This document shows, piece after piece, positions 11,437 to 24,000 of a DNA stretch of 64,000 bases; positions within the stretch are counted from its first letter, which is position 1, and each line of letters opens with the position of its first letter. The notes under the pieces were generated by a model, which was not told the DNA's origin, searched no databases, and saw only the letters and a list, made by a program, of their open reading frames with translations. The DNA is from Pleurotus djamor (lineage: Eukaryota; Basidiomycota; Agaricomycetes; Agaricales; Pleurotaceae), in NCBI GenBank assembly GCA_029747585.1, contig JAPEVF010000217.1, positions 1 through 64,000 of the forward strand, in the 5' to 3' direction. The position numbers and the translations under genes are program-made.

Positions 11437-13346
11437 TTAAGGCAAATTTGGTTTGACTGGAAGGAGGTCTAAGTAGCGTGGCGTTGAAAGGGGACAGCAA
11501 CTTACCAGCAGCAGTCCAGATAGGTTGATCAGAGCCATCGGCGTTGGGGGTAACGGTCAGGATATATGAGGTGTCAAACCCTCCAGCACTCCAAACAGTG
11601 AATCCAGCAAAAGTTGGGAAGTTAGCCTTGACGAAAGCAAGCTCTTGGTTGAGGCTAAACGGACGGAGAATAAGGCTTGAGAATGTTGCAAGAAGTCAAT
11701 GACCTACAGGTTTTCGCAGGATGAGGTGCTTCCTCCACCAGTCTCACTCAAAAGTGCTTGGCGATTGCCGTTCGTCTTCAAGAAATTGACCAAGGTCTGC
11801 ATGACCTCAACGTTGGACTAAAGAAAAANCAACATCAGACACGGTCGTCGATTGCATATATGGCTTAGCTCACGGTGGTGCAATCAGGGTGGGTGCCACT
11901 GTTGTCAGAGTCGAGGTACTTGTGAACTATGACAAAAATGTCATAAGATGGAAGGAGCTGTATTGAAAATGTACACGCGTACCATCGAAGATGATCTTAT
12001 CTGTTCCACCAGCGGGATCGGTTACCTTAAGAAGGGCGGGACCAGCCTCAGTGGGCAATGCCTGGGCACTGGCCCAGCTAGAGCCAGGAATGAGGATGAA
12101 TTGCGAGGTAGCGCCAGCAGCACGGATGGCATTGACGGCAGCCTGAACGGACTTGGCCCATGTATCGACTGAAGGGATGTCATGCGGCTCGTTCATGATA
12201 CCGAACTAGAGGTCATTGAATCAGACAGGGGTATACATATGTTCTAGAAAGACCAAGAACTCACGATGATGCGGGAGTTATCCTTATATTTAGCGGCGAG
12301 TTGGGACCAGAGACTGGCAAACTGCGCGTCAGTGGGACCACCTTGTGAAATGATAGCACCGTTCCATCGGGCATAGTTGTGCTGTCGAATGAATAATGTG
12401 GTGAAGGGGCGATAGCTTTCGAGAAGGTGGAAATACTGACAACATCCAAGATAACGAAGGGGTTCGACGACTGGCGGAGGGCCGTTTGAACAGTGTTATC
12501 ATAGCGGGAGAAGAAACCAGAGTCAATGGTGCCGCCTACTGTAGGCGTCATCAATTGCCAGGCTGGATTACTGTTAGCAGAGGTGGTTGGAAATTGTTCC
12601 GAAGGTAATTACCGAAGGCTGATCGAGGAAATTAATTATCGCGATCACGCGTGACATGAGTAGTTGACTTACGAATGCGGAAGATATTGACTCCTTGGTT
12701 TGCGAAGTGGGTGAACTGGGATTGAGGAGGATCCACGATGTTGTACTCAAATGAACCATCGGTCATCTAGGAGTGTTTGGGTTGAATATCCCTCAAATGT
12801 GGGAAGCATACGAAGGGGAACTGACCGATGAGAAATCATAGCCCGCCATGTTTACGCCTCCGAGGAATGACTTGATTCCTGACGTGGGTGGGGCAGACGT
12901 ATTCGAAGGNGCAGGGGAGGATGCGGTAGAGGAAGGTGCAGGTGGTGCAGTTCCAGGTAAGCATTGGGAGTAGTCTATGTGCAACGTTCAATACTCGTCC
13001 CATGATTTATCTGTAGACTTGAACTTGCAATCATTCAACTTGCTACAAACAGCGCCGGAGACACAAGTGGTAGCGCCAGCTTCAAAGCAACTTGGTCAGC
13101 GTTGATATCAATTCCAAAAGAGATGAAAGCTTACAGAAGCCAATACCACCACCTATATATCATGTGATCAAGTCAGTCAGATGAACCTATAGATNGAATA
13201 GCCAGCGTACACTGGGCGTAGATCTAGACAGTATCACGGTGAGGCGAAGACTATGACTTCATTCATGAGGAAAGGATGCTTACGGCTTGCTGTGCGCGAG
13301 CACCGAGAATGGTAGAGCCGAGGGCTGCGATAGTNAAGTACTTCAT
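11437..13346 (-). CDS. Secreted CBM1-GH5 endo-beta-1,4-glucanase
   Basis: Cleaves cellulose outside the cell. ATG 13346 gives MKYFTIAALGSTILGARA, a signal peptide. A family 1 cellulose-binding module follows (YAQCGGIGF; FEAGATTCVSGAVCSKLNDC), then a Ser/Thr/Pro linker (PSSTASSP, SNTSAPPTS). The GH5 domain shows GGVNMAGYDF, WQLMTP, HNYARW, IFGIMNEPHDIPS (acid/base Glu), HKYLDSDNSGTHPDC and LSETGGGSTSSC (nucleophile Glu), and ends after YILTVTPNADGSDQPIWTAADLL. The layout is that of fungal EG2/Cel5A-type enzymes. One exon phase inside the CBM1 (about 13110-13170) does not close cleanly as the sequence stands; N bases are nearby. Confidence 0.92.
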
Positions 13347-13649
13347 GGTAGTCTGGGGTGATGAAGGCCAACCCGCGACGACTGAGGCATTTTATAGTCC
13401 CATAGAAACTGGGGAAGGGTGCGCGAAGGTGTTACGCCGGTAAATTGGCGGAAAGAGGCAGAGACGCGACGGAGAATCAAGCATAGTGAGACACGCGANA
13501 GATACCTCGGTGGCCATAGAAGCTCGCGAAGTGATGAACTCGAGGAAGTGGTAACATATGAACCGGAGAAATGTCAGTGGATCTAAATTTAGCNNACGAA
13601 GTACCCGGCGCTTATTGNTGGTNTTACCTTCAACCTNCNAGCGAATCCG
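13347..13649. other. Divergent intergenic region, GH5 / LYR gene
   Basis: No gene is visible. The right part contains several N bases (for example 13499, 13594-13595, 13619, 13623, 13637, 13639), so motif searching is unreliable. It should hold the promoters of both flanking genes. Confidence 0.4.
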
Positions 13650-14778
13650 ATGGGCGCGTCGAGCGTGGTCAGCTTATACAGAGACTANCTCAGAACAATT
13701 CGACGNCTGCCCTACTCTTATCTTCGGTTCGCGGNACTCAGCTTCTGTATACTGCAATGNNANTGACAGACTGGCCAGCTCTTTCTACCGCATCAAAGCT
13801 CAAGATGATGTTCGCTCTATAATAACCTGCCACGGACTTCGGGCTCAAAGATGTCGAAGAATATCAAGGGTAGCATCACTCCACGATCCTTATGCTTCTC
13901 GGATTAACAAAGGCGTTACAGGATATACGCAGGATCAAGTCTGCAATAAATGGCAATAGCTCAGACTTTGCTCGCGTCCTCGATATCGCTTATGGGAGGA
14001 AGGGGAAACTCCGCTGGGAGCTCATGCAGGTATAATTCTGTCATTTCTTCAACATTTGGAGCTACGACTCACCACACACAACCGATAGCCATTCTTAACT
14101 GCCCCCGAACCTCTGCCTTCTCCGCCAATTATCCCTGGTGTACCAAAATCAAGACCACCCGTATATTCCCCAGTGCTCGCTTCTCTTCTAACATCACACC
14201 ATTCTCGCGCTAAACCCCTCTCATCTGTGGCTCTTGTCAATCCACCGAAGCTGCCTGAACGGGCGAATCCAAAGTCTGAGGAAGCAAGGCTGCTTGGTCC
14301 CCTCAGCAAACGTCGGGAGCTTAATTTCCGATGGCGTTACTACATGACGGAATGGAAAAAGGTGAAACCGCCGCTCTCAATTACGGACACGAGACCCGAC
14401 CAGCCCGGACAGTGCAAGGTTGGTTTCGCTGACTTGCCCGTGTTCGCCAACATTGAAGATATCGTTGGCCCGACATGGACTCCTCGGCCTCTCACACGTC
14501 GACAACGTGGTCGTGGGGTGATCAATGATGTGAACCAGACTACTGTGCCACGATGGCTACGACGTAGATATCGAGAGCTTCTAGCACGAACCCCAATNCT
14601 CAGTCTGGTGCAGAAAGGCAACGGTACTCGATACGAAGTTTCACAATCACCCCTAGCCTTCCTGGGCCCCGAAAGATTCAAGTCGAATACTCTTCCCGAA
14701 ATTGACGAGACGGACTTGGCTTGGTTTGCTCAAGGTAGCGGTATTCCAGAAAAGTCCCAGTTGACAAAAGCACAATAA
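13650..14778 (+). CDS. LYR-motif protein, DUF1763-like, probably mitochondrial
   Basis: ATG 13650 opens MGASSVVSLYRD, an LYR motif as in mitochondrial assembly factors and accessory subunits. FYRIKAQDDVRS follows after a short intron. Further on LDIAYGRKGKLRWELMQ splices (intron about 14029-14088) to PFLTAPEPLPSPP, and the long last exon holds LLGPLSKRRELNFRWRYYMTEWKKV and stop TAA 14776-14778. The layout recalls the fungal DUF1763 LYR family from memory; no search was possible. Between about 13810 and 13900 the frame cannot be closed by a clear GT-AG intron and meets an in-frame TAG. This patch is N-rich, so an error is the simplest explanation. It converges on SEC8 with 31 bp between stops. 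Confidence 0.6.
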
Positions 14779-14809
14779 ATACAGTGTTCAATTAATGGTA
14801 TTGAGGGTA

Positions 14810-17800
14810 TCATGCACCCAACTCCATCCCGTGGAGCTCGATCATATAAACGTTATAATTCCTATCCACGGCCCTTGCGATACCTGCCTCGCCCTCAGAA
14901 CTCACCACTCCGCATTGAAGGTTCAACATAGTTTGGTATTCCTCAAATGTAAACGATGCTTCCTTCCGAATGCTGTCCAGCAGTCCCTAGCAAGAAGTCA
15001 ACTCAAACGTAGACACACATGTATGCCAAGAGATACGAACTTGGGGGCCTAAATGGAAGAGGGAGTAATATTGTTTCGCTCGCTTGAAGTCAATATTTTG
15101 ACCCTTCGGGGCGATTGCTCTGATGTTCTGCTGGAGAGCCTGGATATTTCGAACGAGTTTGTTGACGCCTAGGCTGTTCACCCGACTCAAGAAGTGAGCA
15201 TTGGCGATCAATTGCTGCTCGAGTAGTATGTCCAGCCCGGAGAATACAAAACTACATAGGCGATTCACGTGAATGAACGAAAAAGGACAGTGAATGACTC
15301 ACTGTGAGGACTTCGTTGGCAGGTGAGCGGATATGAGTTCTTCGCATTGAGTTAACTCAGTGTTGAGGAGCGCGATGTTGGGGTCCGGATCAGTTGATTC
15401 ACGGTCAGGAAAATAGTTCCCCTGACAGAAGATGTGAGACAACATATCTATGGGATGAGGAGAGATACTGACATTTCGAAACGCGACGCCCAAGTGACTG
15501 ATCACCCTACACCGAACGTCGATCCGAATTGTAAACAAGATCAGTTCCGCGAGCTGCTCGAAGGTTTTAAGAAGGGCTTGATAACGTCTGTACACACCTC
15601 AGATTAGCGAAAAGGGTGTTGAGGTNAAAAAAGAACCTACAAGGCCATCTCCTTTGACAAAGGCAGCTTCAGACCATCCTCTCCTGATATTGGGGGCATG
15701 ATAGGGACATTGGGAGAAAAAGGAGTTAGGGCGCTCAAGGGTTCCAAGTTTTGCGGCGACATAGGGGCCCCATCGACACTATTCTTCAAGGATGAAAGCG
15801 CGGCAGTGAACCACGTCTATGCCTAAGGTCAACAGAGTGTTATCGGGTTCGAGAGAGAGAATACACTTACCACACTGCGATGCAACGTACACAAGGAAGT
15901 CAGACTCCGGAGCGAGGGCACGAGGTCAGCATTGGATATAGCGTCCTGCCCAAGAAGGTCGAGCTCGATATTTATCTCCTGATGACCAAGTCTATCTTGC
16001 CGCTCTGTATCTGCCTCCTGAATTTCGTTGCTCAGTTTCAGTGCTCCAGCATGAATAAGGCCGACCCACAGGCGAATCCTGTAACTCAGCTAGACAGGAA
16101 CCTATTTCCGAACGTTGAGCCCATTGCGCTGCTAAGGCAAGTCTGGGCTCAAGTTGCAGCTCTCTCGGCGGGGCAACCGTCACCAAGTCTTGGAATCTGT
16201 CGCTACAACGCTGGTAGAATTGAATAATCACACCGAGAATGAGGCGCGAATAGTTTTCTCGATGGAAAGGCGAGGTTTGCAACATGGCGCATAGTGAGTT
16301 GATGAGTCCCATGAGGTGGATGCTGGCCTATGTATGTCGGAGGTGAGGAAGAGGTGAAAACGTGCCGAATTAAATCATTACCCTTAGCAGTGGCTCTCTT
16401 GATAGGCGGGCAGAAAATGCATCGGGTTGAAAGGCCTCAGGTCCTGCGAGGATCATTTATCAACGAAAGACTGCGGGGTGGCGAGTTCATACCTGTGACA
16501 ATTTGGTGGAAAAGGAAAGACACCTTCTCTTCAAGTTGAGGGAGGTAAACGTTGAGCACAAATTCGTCCAGGACCTCACTTGACGACGCAGTAGCTTCGG
16601 CGTCAAAAGGGAGGATATCAGCGACCCTATCAAGGAAACACAGTGTTGGACGAAAGAGTATTGTGACGTGGAAGGCGTCAGGATGAACGAGGACTCTGTG
16701 TCTGTGGCCACTGCCTAGCAGACGGTCATCGGCTCCAATGCCGTGTGTGATACTCTGCGTTGGGTTCTCGGCAGTGGCTTGAACAAGACCTGGCATTGTG
16801 TCCTTGATCATACCCATCAACTCGTCCTCGTAGGGCTTGAGGGACTTGATAGCAAGTTTTACATCTGTGTCCGTGAAACGAAATATCGGCTACAAAGAAA
16901 ACCATGAGCGGGAGAGGACGGCGAAATAAGCTCGAGAGTAGGACTTTTGATTTATCACGTATAAATTTGCCCTCGCGCAGAATTTCGTTGATAGATGACA
17001 CTGGGTTCCGCGCCGAGGATGTCCCTTGCTGCTCGTCGTTGATGTACTCAGATATCAAAGTCCGAACCTTGGTGCAACGATTAGCTTGGGGAGGTGAAAT
17101 GGTCTAGTATGCATACCTCAGTTTGTACGGATGTCCATATTTCAGAAAGTGGAAATAGCGTTCCGGCTTTGGCGCCAGATGCGTCTTTAAAGTCGCGTCT
17201 CTATTCAAGACTTGTCAAGATACGCAAATGGACTCAGGAGGAAGGCTTACCGAGCCAATGCGACTGGCGACCTCGTACACAATCCTAAAGCCCTGTGCAA
17301 CCGCATCCAACTTGGAGTATAACGTCCAGAAAAGATCGTTTAGAGTCTCATGGTCTAATCGTCGTGCAGAGGACTCAAGTGCCGAAAGTCGGAGGGCAGA
17401 CGCATCCACGGTCGAAGGACAAAGGGGACTACCCGCGTTGACTGGCGCGTGCGAATGCACAAACACACCGTCTGTCTGGATCATGGGCGCTGATGAGAGA
17501 GCTCTTGTGTCAACCCGTCGGCCGTATTCCGCGCGTTCATTGACTTCATCCAAGGTAGCCTCTACCAGTGTGAACAGCTCGCTCGACAAACGTTGAGTAA
17601 CGTTGTCTAAGGCATTCCCAAGCTTCCCTAGAACAGCCAAAGCCTCCATCAGGGTCTCCATATACATGAACGAATCTGATTCAGGGTTCATCGTCGACAA
17701 GGCACCTAGCATGTTATGACCCGTCGCCATTGACGCCACTGAAAGCCGAGAGGTATTGATATTGGGTTCATTGATATCTAATGGTGGGTCGTTTGGTCGA

Positions 17801-19508
17801 ATAGCCAGATCGTTCAGATATTTCTTGAGACGGGAATGATGCGAAGCGTTTGGCTTTGCTGTACGTGGCTGTGAGGTCTTGGCCCCATCTAGTTGCTCTT
17901 CGTCATATTCCACAGAAGGAACTGGAGAAATGCTGTAGTGAGTACATGAAGGTGAGAAGTGAGCTGGAGTATTTACGAGCGATCTGATTAGGAACATATG
18001 CTGCCCATCGTGATTCACACCAAAATGACTTCAAGAATAGGTGATTGTGTAGTTCATCAATTAGGATATCCTTCAAAGTCTTTTAAACAGTTAGTTGGGG
18101 AAACATGCAACCGAAGGAGAGAATTAACCGTCTCTTGGTTGCTCAGATAATTACGCAGGTCGGTGAGGGCTCCAATGTCGAGCATGTCAGGCTTGCTTAT
18201 CATTTTCAAGGAACGGACCAAAAGTACAGAGGCTTGAAGGAGTCGCTTTTCAGATATGAGCGTCTCAAGCAAGTCAGGAACAGATTTAAGATGTTCACTG
18301 TGGGAGAAGGTCAATAACTAGGGAAGTAGAAGGAAGAAGAAGTGAACCGTACATCTGATCGAGTATCTTCATCATTTCATCCAAGGTTTGTCCTCTTGAC
18401 CATAACTGAACGAGGTCGGAACGTTTGGATCCAAGAGACTCTTTGGCGCCTTGCAAAGCAGTCCTAGTCTCTTTGATTTCTTTCTGTGTCACGTTGAGGT
18501 GACCAATGAGGGCGGCATGGTGCGGTAATGCATCAGCAAACTGTTTGAAGTGCTCTGTACAATAGCGGTGAGGCTTGGGTAAGCGTTATTACTCGGGCCA
18601 ACTGATATGAAGTCGATGAGATACACACCATCCACTGAGCCCTTCAAAGCTTGAGATAGCATAACTTTGGTTCGACGGAAGGAATCCATATCATTATTGG
18701 CACCGTTCTCATCCAACAGCTGGAGAGCAAGGTCGACTGTGTTGAACTGGTGTCGTTAGATGGCGTCGCTTGGAAAACGGCATAGCAATTACATCGGGGT
18801 CTACCATGAACTCCCAGCCATCTCTCACTTGATCCAGAACCGCTATTCATTGATGAGCTCGAAAGTAGACCAATAACGCGTGTTGAAGGATAACGCACCG
18901 TCAATGTCGCCAGCACGCGCCTTTGTAGGCTGGCGCCCCGGCATCTTTTCTCGAATTCTTTGCTGTCGCGCTGTCTCCTGCTCTATTTCCTGCTGTCTCT
19001 CTCTCTGGTAGTTTATTTCGTCGCTTCCGTTCGTCATGGCTCGTTTGCGGAATCCTGCACTTTGGAAGGCCGAAATTGCATTGTTGAGCGTCGGGGAGAC
19101 CACGGTCTCATCATCGGTGGTAGGACTTTTGGTTGTTCGCGAAGAACGTGGTTTGTTGGAGCCAGCTGCGTTGGAGCCCATTCCTGGACGCGGTCGATTG
19201 AATGATGATGAGACATCCGAGCGAGTTGTGCTCATGCTGTCTCGAAAATCGCGGGAGTAGCTGGAGGTAGTCTCGGATACACCTGATTGGCGGCTCCTAA
19301 GTTCCGATCGTTGTGGGCGTGAAGGACCAGGGCCTGGTGAACCAGCGTTGACATAATATTGACTTTGAGACGGGGTGCTGTTGGGTGTCGAAGGTCTTGA
19401 AGGTGGCTTGCTTATCTGCAACGGCCTTGTTGATGATTTCTGATTACTGCCGTTGGTCAAGGATGGTGAACGCGCACGTCGTGTAGGGAATGGGGGTGCT
19501 CTGGACAT
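14810..19508 (-). CDS. SEC8: Exocyst complex subunit Sec8
   Basis: Tethers secretory vesicles to the plasma membrane as part of the eight-subunit exocyst. ATG 19508 gives MSRAPPFPTRRARSP and a long disordered Ser/Pro-rich N-terminus. The Sec8 core follows: GALVLDQVREGWEFMVDPDF, QTLDEMMKILDQM, HLKSVPDLLETLISEKRLLQ, KMISKPDMLDIGALTDLRNY, then after a variable region ESDSFMYMETLMEALAVLGK and a long helical C-terminal half ending NIDFKRAKQYYSLFHLGP and FTFEEYQTMLNLQCGV. Many short introns interrupt the 3' half. An alternative upstream in-frame ATG lies at 19574. The head-to-head distance to the next gene is only 64 bp. Confidence 0.92.
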
Positions 19509-19572
19509 CGACCTCAACGACCTCCAGAAGAGCAACGGATTTGCATAAGCGCCCATACAACCATCTTTGATC
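19509..19572. promoter_or_regulatory. 64-bp head-to-head spacer, SEC8 / LDAH-like
   Basis: Only 64 bp separate the two start codons, so each promoter must overlap the other gene's 5' UTR or coding start. No specific site is recognised. Confidence 0.4.
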
Positions 19573-20761
19573 ATGGCAACTCTGCCAACTTTCCTAGAGC
19601 CATGGGGTCCTCCGCCAAAAGTAGGCCAGTCTTTTCACAATGCGATTTTCCACCATCCAGAACCAGTTGGGCGCGTTCATGCCCTTTGGTGGTCGCCAAT
19701 ACCATCGTCCACCAACGTCTCCCCTCCAAAGGTCATCTTGTTCATTCCAGGTACGCGTTCATCATTGATACCATAATGCTAAAGCATTTATCTAAAGCAC
19801 TACCCTTTTTTCCAGGAAATCCTGGCCTTTTACACTTTTACGTCCCTTTCCTTTCGGCCTTGCATGCAAGGAACGCTCAATGTGCCGTGCTTGCACATAG
19901 CCACATCGGGCACACGCCCGGCGTCGAGAAAACCACGCATCCATACGGTTTATCGGTGCAGGTACAAGGTGCTTTGGAAGCTGTGGATGCCATGAAAGCT
20001 TACTCCCCGGCTGCTCAAGTTGTCGTGATAGGTCACAGCATTGGCGCGTGGATAACTCTCCAGGTCGGCTGCCTTTTGCTTCTCGTCCCTAGGACAAGTC
20101 ACTTCATCTTACGTTGTAGCTGCTGAAATCTCGAGTAAAAGATATCGCGGGTGTGTTTCTCTTGTTCCCTACTATCTCTCATATCGCTTCTACCCCGAAT
20201 GGTCGCAAGCTCTCGGTTCGTTTTGTACTCTTCTTGCATGAGGATGATCAATCGTGCTAACGTGTTCTTTGAACCAGTGGGTCTTTCCATGGGCGAAATC
20301 TATATCCCGGCTATCCTATTTCCTTCGTTTCCTTCCCCTCGACTATATGTTGTCATGGATATATACCTCCTGGCCGCCTGCACAGCTCACCGTCCTCAAA
20401 AACTTGCTGAGCTCTCCGGCAACTGTCCACGCAGCACTTTCGATGGCTCACTCTGAGATGGAGGTTGTTTGTGACCTTGAAACGCAGGTTCTACAACAAC
20501 ATAAGGACAAAATATGGATGTATTTCGCCCAAATGGATGACTGGGTAGGCGATCAAAGGGAGCTTGTTTTACGCTCCTTCGAACATAATGAAGGATCAAT
20601 CCGCGTTGTACACGATTGTCATGATATTCCACATGCCTTTTGCATCAGTTCGTCCCTTTCATTGGTCTTGAATTGGTTGCCTTCACGAAACTCTTCTCCT
20701 AGATCATGGTGACGATATTGCCCAACAATGTCATGTTTGGCTCGATAAACTTGATGCATGA
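19573..20761 (+). CDS. Lipid-droplet-associated hydrolase-like (LDAH, DUF2305)
   Basis: Alpha/beta hydrolase of the LDAH/C2orf43 family, linked in animals to lipid droplets. ATG 19573 gives MATLPTFLEPWGPPPK. After the first intron VILFIPG joins NPGLLHFYVPFLSAL, the family's GNPG oxyanion region. Then come VLAHSHIGHTPG, nucleophile elbow VVVIGHSIGAW, GVFLLFPTISHIASTPNGRK, a hydrophobic stretch WAKSISRLSYFLRFLPLDYM, and IWMYFAQMDDWVGDQRE with the likely acid. HDIPHAF supplies the His before the last intron; the end is WLDKLDA and stop 20759-20761. Substrate is unknown in fungi. Confidence 0.85.
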
Positions 20762-21052
20762 CGGACTAGAAGCTTTATACTATAAATTATTTATAGACTT
20801 AACGAAGAGTAAATCCTGTACTTAGTAAGAGACCAAGGCCAGACTCAGAGTCAGAGTCACTGTCAGAGACTCAGAGTGCAAGATCCACCTTACCACGTGA
20901 CCATCCACGAGTTCATTTATTTCAAGTTGTCACCGCGCGATCTCGAACAATATCTCTCCTCATTGTGCCGACTGGATTGAGGCCCCTGCCTGAAATTTCT
21001 CTCTTCACGAACGGAAGCCTTTGGATACATACTGCTTCCAAGAAGCGCTTCG
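20762..21052 (+). promoter_or_regulatory. Intergenic region upstream of the CHD remodeler
   Basis: Contains a short imperfect repeat of CAGAGTCAGAG/GACTCAGAG units at about 20841-20877 and a CACGTG at 20894-20899, which on the minus strand reads GGTCACGTGG. No coding signal is seen. Confidence 0.4.
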
Positions 21053-24000
21053 ATGACGCGAGACGCGAAGCATGTTCCCCCGAACGACACTCTTGTTGTC
21101 GAAATACCCATCCTCCCCTCTGATTTGAAGCGCAAATATGTCCCTTTGGAAGACGTGTCCACGAATGTCAAACTCTGCCCTCTTGAAGAACTCCTAGGAG
21201 AGCATCGAAAAGGTCGCGATTTGTTCTACTTCGCTCGCCTTGGAAATGGAATTATCTCTATGGTGCGTCGCGATGCAAGTTACGCGTTTTTTTCTTGAAC
21301 GCCTAGTCCCTACAGGTTCCCGAACAGCTATTGAAGGACGAGCAGCCACAGCTTATTGAATCCTACCGTGATTATACTTCGTTCCCATATGACGAGACAT
21401 CTAACCCATATCTAGTGGAACGCAAGGCTTTGAAGACTTTGAAGGCATTTGATCCCTCCGCAAGCAATGTCAACTATCCATCCCGTATTCGAAACACTAT
21501 CAAGATTGATCTCAGACGTCTCTCTAGCTCTACAATTGCTAGTCTTGCTTCTGGGAGTCGTCCCGCTGACTCAGATTACTCTGGATCTGAAGACGGCCCA
21601 ATTGAGGCTCCAAGTGACGACGATGACTATGACAATGACACCGATGAAAAGCCGGTTCGCCGTAGGCTTCGCTCCTCTCGTCCGAAAGGGAAGGATCTTC
21701 CTTTCAGTCCTAGAAAGTTGAGGTCTCGCGCCATAGCCCTGAGGGAGGAGGAAGAGGAGTCTGGGGATGATGAATCAATTGTAGTCGTATCTCGGCCTAC
21801 ACGAAAGTCTACGCGAACTCGCAAGAAACTTGAAACCGCACAATACGTCGAAGACTCTGAAATAAGTGAAGATTATAGCGAGTACTCCGCTGCGCCTCGC
21901 GCCGCCAAGCCCAAGGCTCCTAAGATCAAAAGAGGCAAGGCTTCGCGACCTGCATACGGCCACTTCCGTGGTGTTGAGGACTTGGACTATGATCCTTGTT
22001 CTGACGAAGAATCGGCCCCTCTTAGATATCATAGGAGGGTATGCGAGAAGTGCGAGAGACAACCAGCTCATGAATTACTCAACGCTCTGTCTCGGAAGAA
22101 GTCGAAGGGGCGACCAAAGAAGCGACCAGAGGACGAAGAAGACGACTTTGAAGACGAAGAGGAAAAGTACGAGAACTTAGGTGGATGGGTTCAATGGTAT
22201 CAATCTTTCTTTCCTTTTTGTCCTGCGTGTTTGACATCACCCATTGCTCAAGCCTGACTTGTCCTGTGTCAGCACATTGGCGCTGTCTTTCGGGTTTACA
22301 GAGAGATGAGATTCTCAAAGCAGCCAAAGACCGTGACATCGAAGAGCTACGGAGTAAATTACCCCCGGAAGAGGCCCTCGACGCGGACGGTAACCCGAAG
22401 CCTCTCCGTGACGAGGTTAGCAAAAGGGAAGGCTTGGGTACATACCAAATAACCGAGTTCAAATGTGGCTCGTGTATGAAGGGCGGAATATGCTTAGGAT
22501 GTATGGATGTAGCATTGGAACCAGACGCGTCGGCCAACAATCGCCCTTCCCAGCCTGGTTCAGAGCAGGCCAAGAATGATGGAATGGCAGAGGATCCGGC
22601 ACCCCATCCGCCCATTACAACCCTCACCACCCAATCTCCCCAACTTTTCTTTCGGTGCCTCCTTTGCAAACGCTTGGCCCACTACGAGCATCTCCCCAAA
22701 CTACCAGACGTTGACGAGGACGATGGCCTCGCTGGCACAGCGCTTGAATACCAGAAAGATTGGAAGTGCGCCGATTGTCGATCTTATGAGTACAAAGTCG
22801 AACACATCCTCGCGTGGCGACCTTACCCCCCGAATGNCCGTCGAAAAGCCTCAACCTGACTTGAATCACAAGTTACCTCTTCCAAGAGAATATCTCGTGA
22901 AATGGGTGGAAAGAAGCTATAGGCGCGTCGAGTGGGTCCCGCATATGTGGCTCGTCGCTACTCACACCGCGAAGCTGAAGAACTTTCTTGCTGACGGAAC
23001 AAAGGTCGAGTTATTGGAACGGCCCGTTGAAACTTCCCAGACTGAGGACTCTGCCGAAGTCGAGAAAATCGAACCACTGAAGCCAGCCACATCTCGTAAC
23101 GGAACGCCCTTCGCAGGCAAAGTAGCCCCACTTATAGATGCGGAGAAATACATTTCGCCTCTGTGGAAGACCGTAGACCGTGTTTTAGATGTAGTTTTGT
23201 GGAGTCCGGAGCACCAGAGGAAGAGTGGCCATCGCGGCACTCAAAAGGCCAAACGTCGCTTCGTTCAAACTGATGAGGAAGAAGAGTATGAAGATTCCAA
23301 AGGCGCATTCGACGAAGTTTTTACCCATGGGAGATCGCCCCCGGATAAAGATTCGGAAACAGTCGAAGAATGGGAATACAGAACAGGGAAGACCTTCTCT
23401 CAGAACGATATCGATCGCGTTGTATATGGTTTTTTCAAATGGGCTGACCTAGGCTACGATGATGGTGAATTTTACCAGTTTTGTCGGTGCTTATTGCTGA
23501 CCGAATATCTAGCATCCTGGGACTCACCTCCTCGCCGAGATGACCCTACCTTTCCAGCTTTTGAGTCTGCCATTGAACGGTTTATCAAATCTCGCAGTGT
23601 GTTCGTTTCTAAGGGTTCCCACTCTCTATTCGACCGCAAAATCAACTCCGAGCGTGATGGATACTTGGAACACCATAGAAAGGAGGTTCTGACTCTCGAC
23701 TTGGGGCAAGAAGAAAACCTCAAGCTGATGGATTTCCAGGTATAATTTCCTTGACCCCTGGTGCTCCCCTCACTTACCCATCATCAGCGAGACGGCTTCA
23801 ATTGGCTTTGCAACAATTGGTGGAATCTACAGCATTGCATTCTGGCTGATGAAATGGTTAGTTCACTTGGTTTAACCTTTGAGCTACATATCTCACATTT
23901 TGTCTCATTATAGGGATTGGTAGGCTCCACGGTCATGATATGTCCAGTTATATACCTCAACTCCTTCTAGGGCAAGACTGTGCAAATCGTTACCTTCCTG

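Noticed and set aside
22185..23745. Frameshifted or pseudogene CHD locus
   Set aside because: The shift coincides with a single N at 22837; without it PN-A-VEKPQ continues in frame.
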